Below are positions 54,674 through 64,000 of a DNA stretch of 64,000 nt, in pieces. How positions within the stretch are numbered: position 1 is the stretch's first letter; each line of letters opens with the position of its first letter. Source of the DNA: Gentiana macrophylla (lineage: Eukaryota > Streptophyta > Magnoliopsida > Gentianales > Gentianaceae); the NCBI GenBank assembly GCA_026214975.1, contig CM047817.1, positions 54,742,246 through 54,806,245 on the forward strand, in the 5' to 3' direction. The position numbers were made by a program, and so were the translations under genes. A model generated the notes under the pieces. It saw only the letters and a program-made list of their open reading frames with translations, ran no database searches and was not told the DNA's origin.

Positions 54674-55606
54674 ATGGACAACAACCAGTATGCTAGAGCA
54701 ATGTTGATGTGTTCTTTAGATTGTTTTGATGAGTATAAACGTCGTATGCAAGCTTTTCTAGCTACACACATGATGAGATGATGGATGTGATGACTGATGG
54801 AACACTGGAGATCACCAAGTCAGTAACAGTGGGAACTGAAACTCAGTATATCCCAAAACCAAAAAGAGAATGGAATGCTGAAGATAGAAAAAGAGCAAAC
54901 CTCAACAATATTGCTATTAATATCATTTACAGAACCTTGGATAGCAATATGTACATGAAGGTGAAATATTGCAAGACTGAAAAGGAACATTGGGATAAGT
55001 TACAATTAATTTGTGAAGGCACTGATGCAATCAAGAAGAACAAAATCAGTGTGGCAAAGAAGAAGTTCCAAGATTTCAAAATGAAACCAAATGAAAGTAT
55101 TGAACAAATGGAATCAAGATTCAATGCCATCATGGATGAACTCACCCTATTGAGTGTAAACTACTCAAAAGAAGAAATCAACTCAAAAATCCTATAAGCT
55201 CTACCTGCAAAAGAAGTTTAGGAAATGAAGGTGACTACAATAGAAGAAATGAGAAGTCTACATGAAGAGGACACCTTCAAGTTATTGTCAAATCTCAAGG
55301 CTTATGAATTCAGTAAGAAACTTGTACCTGAGACTCAAAAGGAAGAGCCAAAAACCAATGCTTTGGCTGCCACACATCAAGAAGAAACAACAGGAGCTCA
55401 AGATGATCTACTGGATGAGATGCAAGAGCAAATTGCCCTACTGAGCAAGAAAATCATAATGATAAAAAATGGAAGGGGTTCTCCAAGGAATTTCCTAAAA
55501 TAGTCTAGTGAAAATAAGAAGGAGGAATCCAAGAAAGACAATGTTTACTTGCGCTTTCAATGCAAGAAACCAGGACATTTTAAACCTGACTGTCCTAAAC
55601 CATGAC
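54674..55606 (+). pseudogene. Gag of a SIRE-like copia element (broken, 3'-truncated)
   Basis: The start is ATG at 54674, about 60 bp after the resumed leader: MDNNQYARAMLMCSLDCFDE then YKRRMQAFLATH. One extra base near 54770 shifts the frame. It continues at 54778-55197 with MMDVMTDGTLEITKSVTVGT, EWNAEDRKRANLNNIAINII, EHWDKLQLICEGTDAIKKNK and KPNESIEQMESRFNAIMDEL, then TAA (55195-55197) and TAG (55219-55221). The next part (55225-55503) ends at another TAG. The frame closes with a zinc knuckle QCKKPGHFKPDCP that lacks the first of its usual two N-terminal Cys (FQC where YKC is expected). This is the copia Gag family (UBN2-like). Sequence after the knuckle is unrelated, so pol is missing. Confidence 0.88.
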
Positions 55607-55934
55607 ATTACTTCAAGTTATTGATCTTCTTCCATATAAATTTAAAATAAAAAAAAAACACGGCCCTTTTTCCTTTTTTTATTTATTTTTTATTTTCTAG
55701 CTACTAGGAAATTAAATTACAACAAAATAAATTACATAATTTCCTATACCTAGAAAAATTTGAGTTTACAATAGATCTAACGGTAAACAGGTACCAACTC
55801 CAATCCATCTCGTCAACCAAATCATTCAACCACACATTTATATAAAAAATATATATATAAAAGATGCAATATTTATTCAATTCCACTCCTTATTAATTAA
55901 TTATGCAATCATGATCGCAAAATTGCTTTAACCT

Positions 55935-55947
55935 GGATCTGCTACCA
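55935..55947 (-). promoter_or_regulatory. Primer-binding site of element F
   Basis: Minus-strand TGGTAGCAGATCC, initiator-Met tRNA type, two bases inside the LTR end CCAGCA. Confidence 0.6.
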
Positions 55948-55949
55948 CA

Positions 55950-57250
55950 TGCTGGATATACAGAAACCCGAATTCGGGTCCGATCCATAATTGGATCGTC
56001 AGATCTTATTCACAGCACCGATCGAGACGCTCGATCATGCACAGCGGAAGTTACGAATAAATTCGCATGCAATTTAACCACGATATGATCCACATAAATA
56101 ATTAATATAACTATGTGAAGGTTGAAGATTTACCTAATCGGAGGGGGATAGTAAATCGACAGAGAGAGGAGAAGCCGCAGTCTTCCGGATTGTATCTCCT
56201 AGCGACGACTGGTGGACGTCGATCCTCGCCTTAGAACCTTCTCAAATATGCCCAAGAAAACCCCTAGGTTTTTCTTCTCTTAATGACTAGAACAAGACAC
56301 TAATTTTTCTCTTCTATTTGGTGATAAGCGGCGCAATTATTGATGTGATATTGTGTTGGGAGGAACTCTCTTATATAGGATAATAACTAGTCATGAGAGA
56401 GTTATCTTTTGCACACCACAATTACATATTCCCATAAGGAAAAAATATTTTCCATAAGAAAGAGATAATTCCAAAAAAATCAATCTCTTATTCTTCCATT
56501 AATTATCCAACAAATAGATAACTAATTAATTACACATGTGACATAATCTAGGAAAATTTCTTTTCCTAACTTATCCACATTTGGGGCGCCACTTAAATCA
56601 TTAATTTTAATAGAAAATGTCTTTTCTATTTTACATATTATTTACCAAATAAATAATATTGCATATTCATTAAATAGACCAACTATTTAATTTATTCTCG
56701 AGGTTCCATAAAATGAGAAAACACTCGCGTGTTAGGAGCCAACCCGGGGACCATGGACCTATAACCAGTATATACAATAAATTGAATAAAATATTCATCA
56801 TACAGAATATTCCTACTCAACTTATTAATTCCGGAACTACGCCACCATAAATCCAAAACTGAACTCTATCGATTATAGATATTACTTATTCTCAAAACGT
56901 CGAGTCGATAAGTGTCCATTGATATAATCATTTCATACAGACTAACCCTTCAAAGACTATCCGTAATGAAGTGGGATTATTTCCGTAAACCTTCCTCACT
57001 ACATCTTATACTGATTTACCATTAACCCACTAGTGATCAATTAGTTCATAACCAATACGAACTCCGCGGATCGATCAGTTTCTAGGATTAACAAATAAGG
57101 GGATTTTCTTTCTACTTCCCGCAGGAAGGAATGGATTCCATATCTGTGAGACACACACTTCTCACTCTTCCAGAATAGTGCCAACGTAAAAGTGATTTGG
57201 ATCGCGCCTCTTAGAGATCCTTTACGAACACATCAAACCCTATCCTGACC
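55950..57250 (-). repeat. Element F 5' LTR (minus strand, outer end unclear)
   Basis: Diverged relative of the element E LTR. Shared blocks include TTTGTTAATCCTAGAAA.CGATCGATC, TAGGGGTTAATGGTAAAT-like words and GGACCATGG near 56750. A TATA box TATATAA is at 56371-56377 on the minus strand, in the context CCTATATAAGAGAGTTC as in E. Confidence 0.7.
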
Positions 57251-57955
57251 AAATGAACAGGTTTGAATAAAGATCTAATTATTGTGTAGACTTACACATA
57301 ATAGATTAGGAGATCAAGCAATTATGAAAAAGCTGCAGCAATAGGTTTGATCATTCTCAAGATGATAAAGCCAATCAAATCAACCAAGCAAAAAGCAGAT
57401 TCAATAAGTTGTTAAAAGACTTGATTGCTAAGTTTATTTCTAAACAACATGTCAAGTACCGGTAAACCAAAGTGTAATAGAAAATATGATTCAACCAAAA
57501 GTATACCACTTAGATTAGAATGGTTATCCAAAAATATACATACATAAATGCAGATCCAAGAGTTTATATAAAATAATATTTAACACCAGAAATACAAGGC
57601 TGTCCATGATCAGTCCAACAGATGCAGCAGCAGTAAATTACAAGGCAAGCAAGGTTCAGTCATGCAGGGATACAACAGCTTAAATAGTGAACAGATCAGC
57701 AGACTGAAGGAGTACAAAGCGAGAAGTGATCAATCTAAGCCGAGACTCTCAATTGACCTTGAGAGATGATAGTCAAATCACAGAGATAAGACTATCAAAG
57801 CGACAATCGATCCCTGAAAACACTATGCCCAAATAGATCAAGAAATGCAGACCTATTATGGTGACTTTAAATGTTGCAAATACAGTTCCGCAAAACAAGT
57901 CATAATAGCTCTTGTTGCAATATATATCTAGATTAGATGCAACAGTGTAACATCC
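57251..57955. other. Unassigned sequence between F and LTR G
   Basis: AT-rich, no ORF or domain recognised. It may include the outer end of the F LTR. A short inverted pair TTGTTGCA and TGCAACA (about 57912-57954) lies at its right edge. Confidence 0.4.
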
Positions 57956-58344
57956 AAACTTTTCAGAAAGGGTCAAATAGTCATTGGGTGTAGTTAGTAT
58001 GACCTAATTATTATTTATCCTATTTATTTAATTAAAAAGGATTTAATTAAGGGATTAGTTATTATTTAAAATGGAATTTGATTAATAACTATAAAAGGAA
58101 ATAATCCCCAAAATCTTTTATTTTCATCATGCGCATATTCTGACAAAAAAAATAGAAGAGGAACGGCGCACATATGAGAAGGACGCAGAAGAAAGCAAAA
58201 AAAAAGGGAGAACGTAAATTTCAACCGTGTGGCCAATCCATTCATCTGTTCAAGATGCCGCAGGAGAGAAAAGTGATCAGCATGACGAGACGCAACTTTG
58301 GAAAATAACATCTCTCAATTTTGTAAGTTTTCAGTTTAGCCCAA
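57956..58344 (+). repeat. LTR G, 5' portion (chromovirus-type, cut by element D)
   Basis: It starts TGTAACATCCAAAC, like the sense starts of elements A and D. TATAAAAGG follows at 58090-58098. It is interrupted at 58344 by element D. Only the first 389 bp are in the window; family assignment rests on the start and composition. Confidence 0.5.
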
Positions 58345-60663
58345 TGTAACGCCCCGTTCCCGGATACCGAGTCCTTACCCGGAAATGGAACGTTCGGCAC
58401 GTATAATATAAAATAAGATTCTATATTATACGTAAGCCTCTACTACGTCGTATCGAGTTACGCGAAAATTTATAATGGAAGCTAACAAGACTCGGGTCTG
58501 TATTTTTTTTTGTACAAGTTGAGAATAGAAACACCATCATCTAAAGATAGAACAGAAAACTTACATCCACGAATCAAAACAGTACGATGTCTTAACCCAA
58601 AAACTATGACAATGAAACAAGGTCCAAAAATGAAATACATCAAGTACTAAAATAGAAGTGTATCAAAAGTTATGAAAATAACAACGACAATCCAAGAATA
58701 TATCCAGTCTTCATATATCATCTTCATATACCTCGTCAAACTCTGGCTCAACCTGTTCATCTTCTCAATTCCCCAAATACAACAAAAAGATGCATTCGAG
58801 GTAAGTACAAAAGTACTCAGCAAGAAATAGAAGCTATTGAATTAATTAAGTTCGTAAAGAAAGGTTCACGGTTTGACCGACTCAATTCTAGGGTTCACTT
58901 CATGCTCATCAACATGTTGTGACTAATTGTTTCTAGCTTAGCTTATCTTTGTTACATCGGCACTCAAGGGCACAACGCATGGTGCTACCCACCACGAGGT
59001 ATCGATTGCAACCTATCAGTGGATCACACCAATAGCCACGGGTTGAGACCCGACAGCGTACACGTTCGGCGAAGTCCCCCTGCCATTTAGCCGTTTATAG
59101 GCCAGCAGAGTTATTCACTTTATCTGAACGCCCACACATCGCGATATTGTCAAATGCCTTACCAAGAGTGTTACGATGTTTAATCTTTTAACTAAGCAAG
59201 TACGTTCTTTATTAACTGGCCACCTACGTATTTTCAAGTAAGCTCCTTCACCCTAATACTCTCCTTCCTAAACCACTAGACACCGACGAGGCCTGACACA
59301 TACACAGTCATTGATGAATACTAACTCATCACACAGGCCAATCATGCTCTTCCGACGGTCCCGAACTTCAACTCCCTTGAAGAGTACATTCGGTGCCGGA
59401 ACTAAACGTATCAGAAGCTTAATCATGGCTTGTTCAGGTTTATATGAGGTTTTCATAACATGTTTAAAGGTGTAACATGCTAACAACATGCTTAAGAAAC
59501 TGAATAACAATTAACAATTGAAAGGAAGGCAAAACACAGATGAACGCCCGTTTAATCCTAACTGGACGCCCATCCGAAAGAGGGGACGCCCGTCCAATAA
59601 GCTTGAACGCTCGTTCACCAAACTCAGTTACATCCTGTATATAAAACCACCTATCGGACGCTCGTCCAACCTACTAGAGTTACATCCTGTATCCAAAACG
59701 ACCTATCAGACGCCCATCCAGAGAAGCTGAACGCCCGTCTGAAAAGAGACTAAGGCTGGACGCCCGTCCACATAAGGCGGACGCCCGTCCACCTGGACTC
59801 CCACTTGAACCCTAATTTCCTCACTACGATCACCAAGTCGTTTCTTACACAAACCGCAGCAAAAGGCAACATATTTGGCACAGAAAACTACATCTAATGT
59901 TACCAATACTTCCATAGGTATTAACCAAACCAAAACTTGACATTCTAACATCAAAACATGACCACAACAAGGCTCTAGTTTCTCCAAAACATAACTAACT
60001 CAATAGAGAAGATTTTCTCACCTTTTCACAGAAATCCCTCAGGTCAAAACTCAGAAAAACAGCAGGAAATCCTCAGAGATTCCAACAAGAACCTATCCAA
60101 AATACAACCAAACCAAGAACCGATTGAGATTGGAGTTTCTAACAACAAAAACTACAAGAAAGACGAAACCTTCAATCCAATTGTGACAAAACGTGAAGAA
60201 ACCAAAACCAGGGCCGTATTCTTACCTCAGCGAAACCGGGATATTCTGCTATCAAAACGATCCTTGCTTTTCCACGATTCTCCTGCTTCAAACGGAACTA
60301 AAATCGGTGAAGTAACGAACCGGGAATCGGGGAAAGTCTCTAGGCTTCTCCTTTGCTTCAAAAAAAATTTCAGGCTCTCTCTTCTCTCCCTTTCTCTTCT
60401 AACGTAAAAGGGAAAATATGTAACCTCCAACTTGAATAATGGGGAGATTAATTTCCCCCATTAATTTTGCCATAAGCACATTACCACTAAACCCCTAAGT
60501 TTCCAATAGTCACAAATCAGTCCCCAGGATTATATATATATATATACATTCTCAAAAACATATATATTAAAAATAAAATACTTAATTTCCATAGTCAGTA
60601 AATATAATATTTTGTTCTCGCAAAATGACACGTCTGCCCTTTCCCGAGAATCGAAATATTACA
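58345..60663 (-). repeat. Element D 3' LTR
   Basis: 2319 bp, TGTAACGCCCCG to GAAATATTACA. It contains a dyad array like that of A, a GGTGCTACCC block near 58981, and a TA run at 60533-60546. Confidence 0.85.
59541..59792. repeat. GGACGCCCGTCC dyad array in element D LTR
   Basis: About nine copies of the dyad and variants with the spacer AGTTACATCCTGTAT repeated twice. Dyad and spacer wording match the arrays of element A although the surrounding LTRs are otherwise diverged. Confidence 0.85.
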
Positions 60664-60679
60664 TTCCTCCCCCCTTAAG
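60664..60679 (-). promoter_or_regulatory. Polypurine tract of element D
   Basis: Minus-strand CTTAAGGGGGGAGGAA abuts the sense start of the LTR. It overlaps the last codons of the integrase frame. Confidence 0.8.
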
Positions 60680-61379
60680 AGGAGTTTCGTCCTCGAAACT
60701 TGAACATACCTGGTAAGTTCAAAAAGTCTGGAAACTCTGTGATCATATCATCTTCTACTTCCCACGTCGCCTCGTTCTCTGTGTGGTTGCTCCATTGTAC
60801 TAAAACCAAAGGAACTGTTCGCCTCTTGATCAACTTTTCTTTCCTATCCAAAACCTTAACTGGCTTTTCATCAAAGGCGAGGTTATCTTGAAGGATCTCC
60901 GGGTCAACTGAAGCTTCAACATCCAACTTCATTAAACACTTCTTCAGCATCGAGACATGGAACACGTTATGAACTCTTGACATAGAATCCGGTAGCTTAA
61001 GTTTATAAGCTAATGGTCCAACTCTCTCGAGGATCTCAAACGGTCCAACATACCTTGGGCTTAGTTTTCCATTTTGACCAAACCGCTTAACTCCCTTCAT
61101 TGGTGAAGCTCGCAAGTAAACTCTGTCACCAACATCGAATTCTAAAGGTCTTCTACGAACATCTGCCCAACTCTTCTGACGGTCTTGCGCTGCCTTCAAG
61201 TTCTTTTTAACCAGCAAAACCCTTTCCTTAGCTTGTTCAACCAACTCTGGCCCGGTAAGCTGTTTCTCTCCCACTTCGTCCCAGAACAACGGTGTCCGAC
61301 ATCTCCTACCATAAAGGGCTTCAAACGGCGGCATCCCCAAACTTGCATGATAGCTATTATTGTAGGCGAACACTGCCAC
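60675..61379 (-). CDS. Integrase C-terminal half with chromodomain, element D (open fragment)
   Basis: An open block of 234 codons. Core end: [44 protein letters not shown] module: FGQNGKLSPRYVGPFEILER then VHNVFHVSMLKKCL. Chromodomain: EKPVKVLDRKEKLIKRRTVP, LVLVQWSNHTENEATWEVED then MITEFPDFL. The chromodomain is thought to guide insertion to heterochromatin. Upstream, the same frame continues across TAG (61386-61388) to TAFHPQTDGQSE at about 61490, so the listed Met is internal. It ends within the polypurine tract, as usual for chromoviruses. Its aromatic-cage positions differ from those in element A. Confidence 0.9.
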   Translation of the reverse strand: MAVFAYNNSYHASLGMPPFEALYGRRCRTPLFWDEVGEKQLTGPELVEQAKERVLLVKKNLKAAQDRQKSWADVRRRPLEFDVGDRVYLRASPMKGVKRFGQNGKLSPRYVGPFEILERVGPLAYKLKLPDSMSRVHNVFHVSMLKKCLMKLDVEASVDPEILQDNLAFDEKPVKVLDRKEKLIKRRTVPLVLVQWSNHTENEATWEVEDDMITEFPDFLNLPGMFKFRGRNSS

Positions 61380-61495
61380 ATGTAGCTAATCATCCCATGA
61401 TCCTCCTACTTCCAAAACACATGCTCTCAACATATCTTCTAGTGTTTGGATTGTTCTTTCTGATTGTCCATCTGTTTGGGGGTGGAACGCTGTAC

Positions 61496-62209
61496 TCAAA
61501 TCCAAAGTTGTGCTAAGGCTTTCTGCAAACTTTTCCAAAACCGACTAATAAACCGGCTGTCGCGATCTGATACGATTGAGATAGGTACTCCATGCAACTT
61601 CACAATATTATCCAAATAAAGCGTAGTCATCTTCTTTAACGACATGTCAACCTTGGTTGGTAAGAAATGAGCCGACTTTGTTAGTCTATCCACAATGACC
61701 CAAATCATATCGTGTCCATTCTTAGTCCTTGGCAAACCGGTAATAAAATCCATGGTAATCTTGTCCCACTTCCACTCGGGGATATCCAAAGGTTTAAGCA
61801 TACCTCCCGGTTTCCTATGCTCGGCCTTGACTTTCTGACACGTATCACATTCAGCCACAAATTTAGCTATTTCCAACTTCATTGAAGGCCACCAAAAACG
61901 TTCCTTCAAATCTCTATACATCTTCGTAGCTCCTGGGTGGACTGCGAAAGCTATCCTATGTGCCTCATCCATGACTCTCTGTCTTAAGTCTCCAACGTTG
62001 GGCACACATAACCGATCTTGGTACCAAAGGTCTCCGTTCTTATCTAACACATAACCGACTGCAGGATTCTCTTTTGCAACACGCTTCAAATCTACCAAGG
62101 CTGGATCTTCATCTTGCTTACCCCGGATGTCATCCATCAACTCTGATCTAGCCAACAATGGTGCCACAAACTGTTGATTCCCACACTGAGCAAAATTCCG
62201 GATTTCCAA
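61496..62209 (-). CDS. Integrase zinc-binding domain and catalytic core, element D (open fragment)
   Basis: An open block of 237 codons. Zinc-binding HHCC domain: [40 protein letters not shown]. Catalytic core: [60 protein letters not shown], so the first two catalytic Asp are present. A one-base slip near 61510 moves the rest, including the expected catalytic Glu region (DGQSE), to the frame of the downstream block. A second slip near 62210-62245 separates it from RNase H. The start Met is not a true initiator. Confidence 0.9.
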   Translation of the reverse strand: MEIRNFAQCGNQQFVAPLLARSELMDDIRGKQDEDPALVDLKRVAKENPAVGYVLDKNGDLWYQDRLCVPNVGDLRQRVMDEAHRIAFAVHPGATKMYRDLKERFWWPSMKLEIAKFVAECDTCQKVKAEHRKPGGMLKPLDIPEWKWDKITMDFITGLPRTKNGHDMIWVIVDRLTKSAHFLPTKVDMSLKKMTTLYLDNIVKLHGVPISIVSDRDSRFISRFWKSLQKALAQLWI

Positions 62210-62343
62210 CCCATCAAACTATTCTGCCACATCCTTGAAACCGCAAACACTGGCTTCCTACTCAACGCATCTGCAACCACATTTGCTTTACCCAGATGGT
62301 ACTGTATATCCAAGTCGTAATCCTTCACAAACTCTAACCATCT
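62210..62343 (-). pseudogene. RNase H tail, element D
   Basis: A short block after the TGA at 62344: [25 protein letters not shown] then [11 protein letters not shown], the conserved end of chromovirus RNase H. It is in the same frame as the RT/RNase H block upstream and is lost by a frameshift near 62210-62245 before integrase. Confidence 0.85.
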
Positions 62344-63726
62344 TCATTGCCTCATGTTCAAATTCTCTTGAGTGAAGAAATACTTTAAACTTTTGTGGTC
62401 GGTGAAGATCCTTGCTCTAACTCCATATAAGTAATGCCTCCAAGTCTTTAAGGCAAATACTACCGCTGCCAACTCTAGATCATGCGTTGGGTAATTCCTT
62501 TCATGTACCTTTAACTGTCTAGATGCATAGGCGATTACTTTGCCACCCTGCATTAACACACAACCCAACCCTTGTCCTGAAGCATCGGTAAACACATCAT
62601 AGTTATCGAAAATCTCTGGGACTGCCAAAACCGGTGTTGTAGTCAACTTATCCTTCAAGGTCTGAAAAGCTGTCTCACACTCGCTAGTCCATTCATACTT
62701 CACGTTCTTTTGTGTAAGCCTGGTGAGTGGTGTGGCTATTTTAGAAAAGTCCTGAACGAACTTCCTGTAGTATCCGGCTAACCCCAGAAAGCTTCTTACT
62801 TCTGAAACTGTATTAGGTCTTGGCCATTTCTCAACTGCTTCTATCTTTGCAGGGTCTACTTGTATGCCATCCCCAGATATCACATGCCCCAGAAAACTGA
62901 CATGCTTCAACCAAAAGTCGCATTTCGAAAACTTAGCAAACAACTGCTTTTCCTTCAAAGTCTTCAACACTATTTTTAAGTGTTCTTCGTGTTCTTTCTC
63001 ATCCTTTGAGTAGATAAGAATATCATCTATGAACACTATCATGAACTTATCCAAATAAGGCATGAAGACGCATTGCATCAAATCCATGAATGCTGACGGA
63101 GCATTAGTGAGTCCAAAAGGCATGACCAAGAATTCATAATGTCCATACCTTGTACTAAAAGCCGTCTTAGGTATGTCTGCCACTTTAATCTTCAACTGAT
63201 GATACCCGGACCTAAGATCAATCTTAGAAAACACTCTCTTTCCTTGTAACTGATTAAACAAGTCGTCAATCCTAGGTAGTGGATACTTGTTCTTGATGGT
63301 GAGGTTGTTCAAGGCTCTATAATCAATACACATCCTCATGCTACCGTCTTTCTTCTTTACAAACAAAGCAGGGCTCTCACACGGTGTGGTACTTGGCTGA
63401 ATTATGTTCCTTTCCAACATATCTTTTAACTGAGCTTTCAATTCTTTTAATTCAGCCGGTGCCATCCTATATGGTGTTTTCGCTACTGGTGCTGCCCCCG
63501 GTGTTAACTTGATTTCAAACTCAATCTCTCTATCCGGCATATTCCCTGGTAACTCATCCGGAAAGACCTCGGGAAATTCTCTTGCTATAGGTGTTTCTTC
63601 CAACTCAGGTTTAACTTGCTCTACATCCATAGCATACAACAAGTAGCCTTCACATCCTTTCTGACATGCTCTTATAGCCTTAACTGCTGAGATTATCGGA
63701 TGTCGCTTCTTACTTGGCTTGTACAC
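62344..63726 (-). CDS. Reverse transcriptase and RNase H, element D (open 460 codons)
   Basis: The longest open frame in the window. RT motifs in order: [116 protein letters not shown] and the catalytic [11 protein letters not shown]. Then [20 protein letters not shown] and [20 protein letters not shown]. RNase [64 protein letters not shown] at 62344-62346 ends it where relatives have Arg. The frame continues upstream across TAA (63733-63735) into protease. All catalytic residues appear intact. Confidence 0.95.
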   Translation of the reverse strand: MYKPSKKRHPIISAVKAIRACQKGCEGYLLYAMDVEQVKPELEETPIAREFPEVFPDELPGNMPDREIEFEIKLTPGAAPVAKTPYRMAPAELKELKAQLKDMLERNIIQPSTTPCESPALFVKKKDGSMRMCIDYRALNNLTIKNKYPLPRIDDLFNQLQGKRVFSKIDLRSGYHQLKIKVADIPKTAFSTRYGHYEFLVMPFGLTNAPSAFMDLMQCVFMPYLDKFMIVFIDDILIYSKDEKEHEEHLKIVLKTLKEKQLFAKFSKCDFWLKHVSFLGHVISGDGIQVDPAKIEAVEKWPRPNTVSEVRSFLGLAGYYRKFVQDFSKIATPLTRLTQKNVKYEWTSECETAFQTLKDKLTTTPVLAVPEIFDNYDVFTDASGQGLGCVLMQGGKVIAYASRQLKVHERNYPTHDLELAAVVFALKTWRHYLYGVRARIFTDHKSLKYFFTQENLNMRQ

Positions 63727-63732
63727 ATTACC

Positions 63733-64000
63733 TTAATAGGTCTTAGAAGATTTTCCGGGCACCTTAAAGGTTACTCTCTTTTCTCTACAATCCAAATGTA
63801 CATAGTTCTTAAACAGCCAATCTATTCCCAAGATAACATCAAAATCCGTGAAGTCCAACACTATAAGGTCACTCTTGCAACGGTATGACCCGACACGGAT
63901 GTCTACTTGAGGCAACAACTTAGTCACTTTAGTAACCCTTCCTAAGGGTGTAGTTATTTCCAAAGTATTCCTTAAAGCTTCCTCCGGTAGATTTAGCTTC
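63733..64000 (-). CDS. Aspartic protease C-terminal part, element D (cut by the window edge)
   Basis: An open block to the edge region (63733-63963 and beyond) with LIVLDFTDFDVILGIDWLFK, NYVHLDCREKRVTFKVPGKS. This is the C-terminal half of the chromovirus retropepsin, matching FHLENFDVILGMDWLNQHKD in element A. It is in phase with the RT frame and separated only by TAA (63733-63735). The catalytic Asp lies upstream, outside the window. Confidence 0.88.
   Translation of the reverse strand, partial: KLNLPEEALRNTLEITTPLGRVTKVTKLLPQVDIRVGSYRCKSDLIVLDFTDFDVILGIDWLFKNYVHLDCREKRVTFKVPGKSSKTY

Larger units (their letters stand above)
55640..57250 (-). mobile_element. Element F, 5' end: leader, primer site and LTR (minus strand)
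   Basis: The minus strand aligns with the start of element E. The leader (55640-55930) matches E 46900-47080 (GAGATGGATTGGRGTTGG, GATCTATTGTAAACTC, TAGGAAATTATGTAATTTAT). Next comes a primer site, then an LTR (55950-57250) matching E's LTR from its TATA region back to about the GGTTAAGGATTAC block. It is well diverged from E. The LTR outer end is not clear beyond 57250. Confidence 0.75.
58345..64000 (-). mobile_element. Element D: Ty3/gypsy chromovirus (minus strand, runs off the window)
   Basis: Sense 3' LTR 58345-60663, polypurine tract, then integrase with chromodomain, RNase H, RT and protease in the usual order on the minus strand. The left flank CCCAA (58340-58344) is the candidate target duplication; its partner is outside. 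It is related to but clearly distinct from element A. Pol is broken by three stops and two frameshifts, far fewer than in the other elements. Confidence 0.9.

Overview
The window is nuclear DNA of a flowering plant, most likely a eudicot with a large repeat-rich genome. It is almost entirely nested LTR retrotransposons: Ty3/gypsy chromovirus (Tekay/Del-like) and Athila elements, and Ty1/copia elements, plus one CACTA-type DNA transposon end. I find no intact host gene, rRNA, tRNA or CRISPR array. The only host-gene trace is two broken fragments of an ARF small GTPase gene near the left end. The species cannot be named from this sequence.

Layout, left to right. 1-3592: probable interior and right end of a CACTA element, with an 839-bp tandem duplication and the two ARF fragments. 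3593-5037 and 21572-22001: minus-strand pol remnant of a degenerate copia element (family E/F), carrying a 155-bp inverted duplication. 5038-21571: element A, a minus-strand chromovirus with three LTRs and two internal regions, bounded by one ATGGC target duplication. 22002-22331 and 54612-55610: remnant of a SIRE-like copia element, split 32 kb apart between primer-binding site and gag. 22332-54611: element B, a non-autonomous Athila-like element with a GTTGT target duplication. Its 5' LTR is split by element C (23546-39390, Athila, GGAAT duplication). Its 3' LTR is split by element E (44921-54207, copia-type, no open reading frames, GCACA/GTATA duplication). 55640-57250: minus-strand 5' end (leader, primer-binding site, LTR) of another E-family copy, perhaps the outermost host of the whole nest. 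57956-58344: start of a plus-strand LTR (G) cut by element D. 58345-64000: element D, a second minus-strand chromovirus that runs off the right edge.

The nest can be read in order. The minus-strand E-family copy is oldest and received A, and probably the SIRE-like element. B entered the SIRE leader, and C and E then entered B's two LTRs. Most insertion points have an unoccupied counterpart elsewhere in the window, which confirms the junctions.

No element looks able to move itself. All pol regions are broken, many by stop codons that single C-to-T changes explain, as expected of methylated silenced DNA. The most interesting signals are: two paralogous late ORFs in C, each preceded by the same GC-rich 14-mer that sits beside the LTR TATA box; dyad arrays of GGACGCCCGTCC shared by two chromovirus LTRs; the three-LTR structure whose two internal regions share five lesions; the 155-bp hairpin; and the ARF fragments beside a CACTA end.
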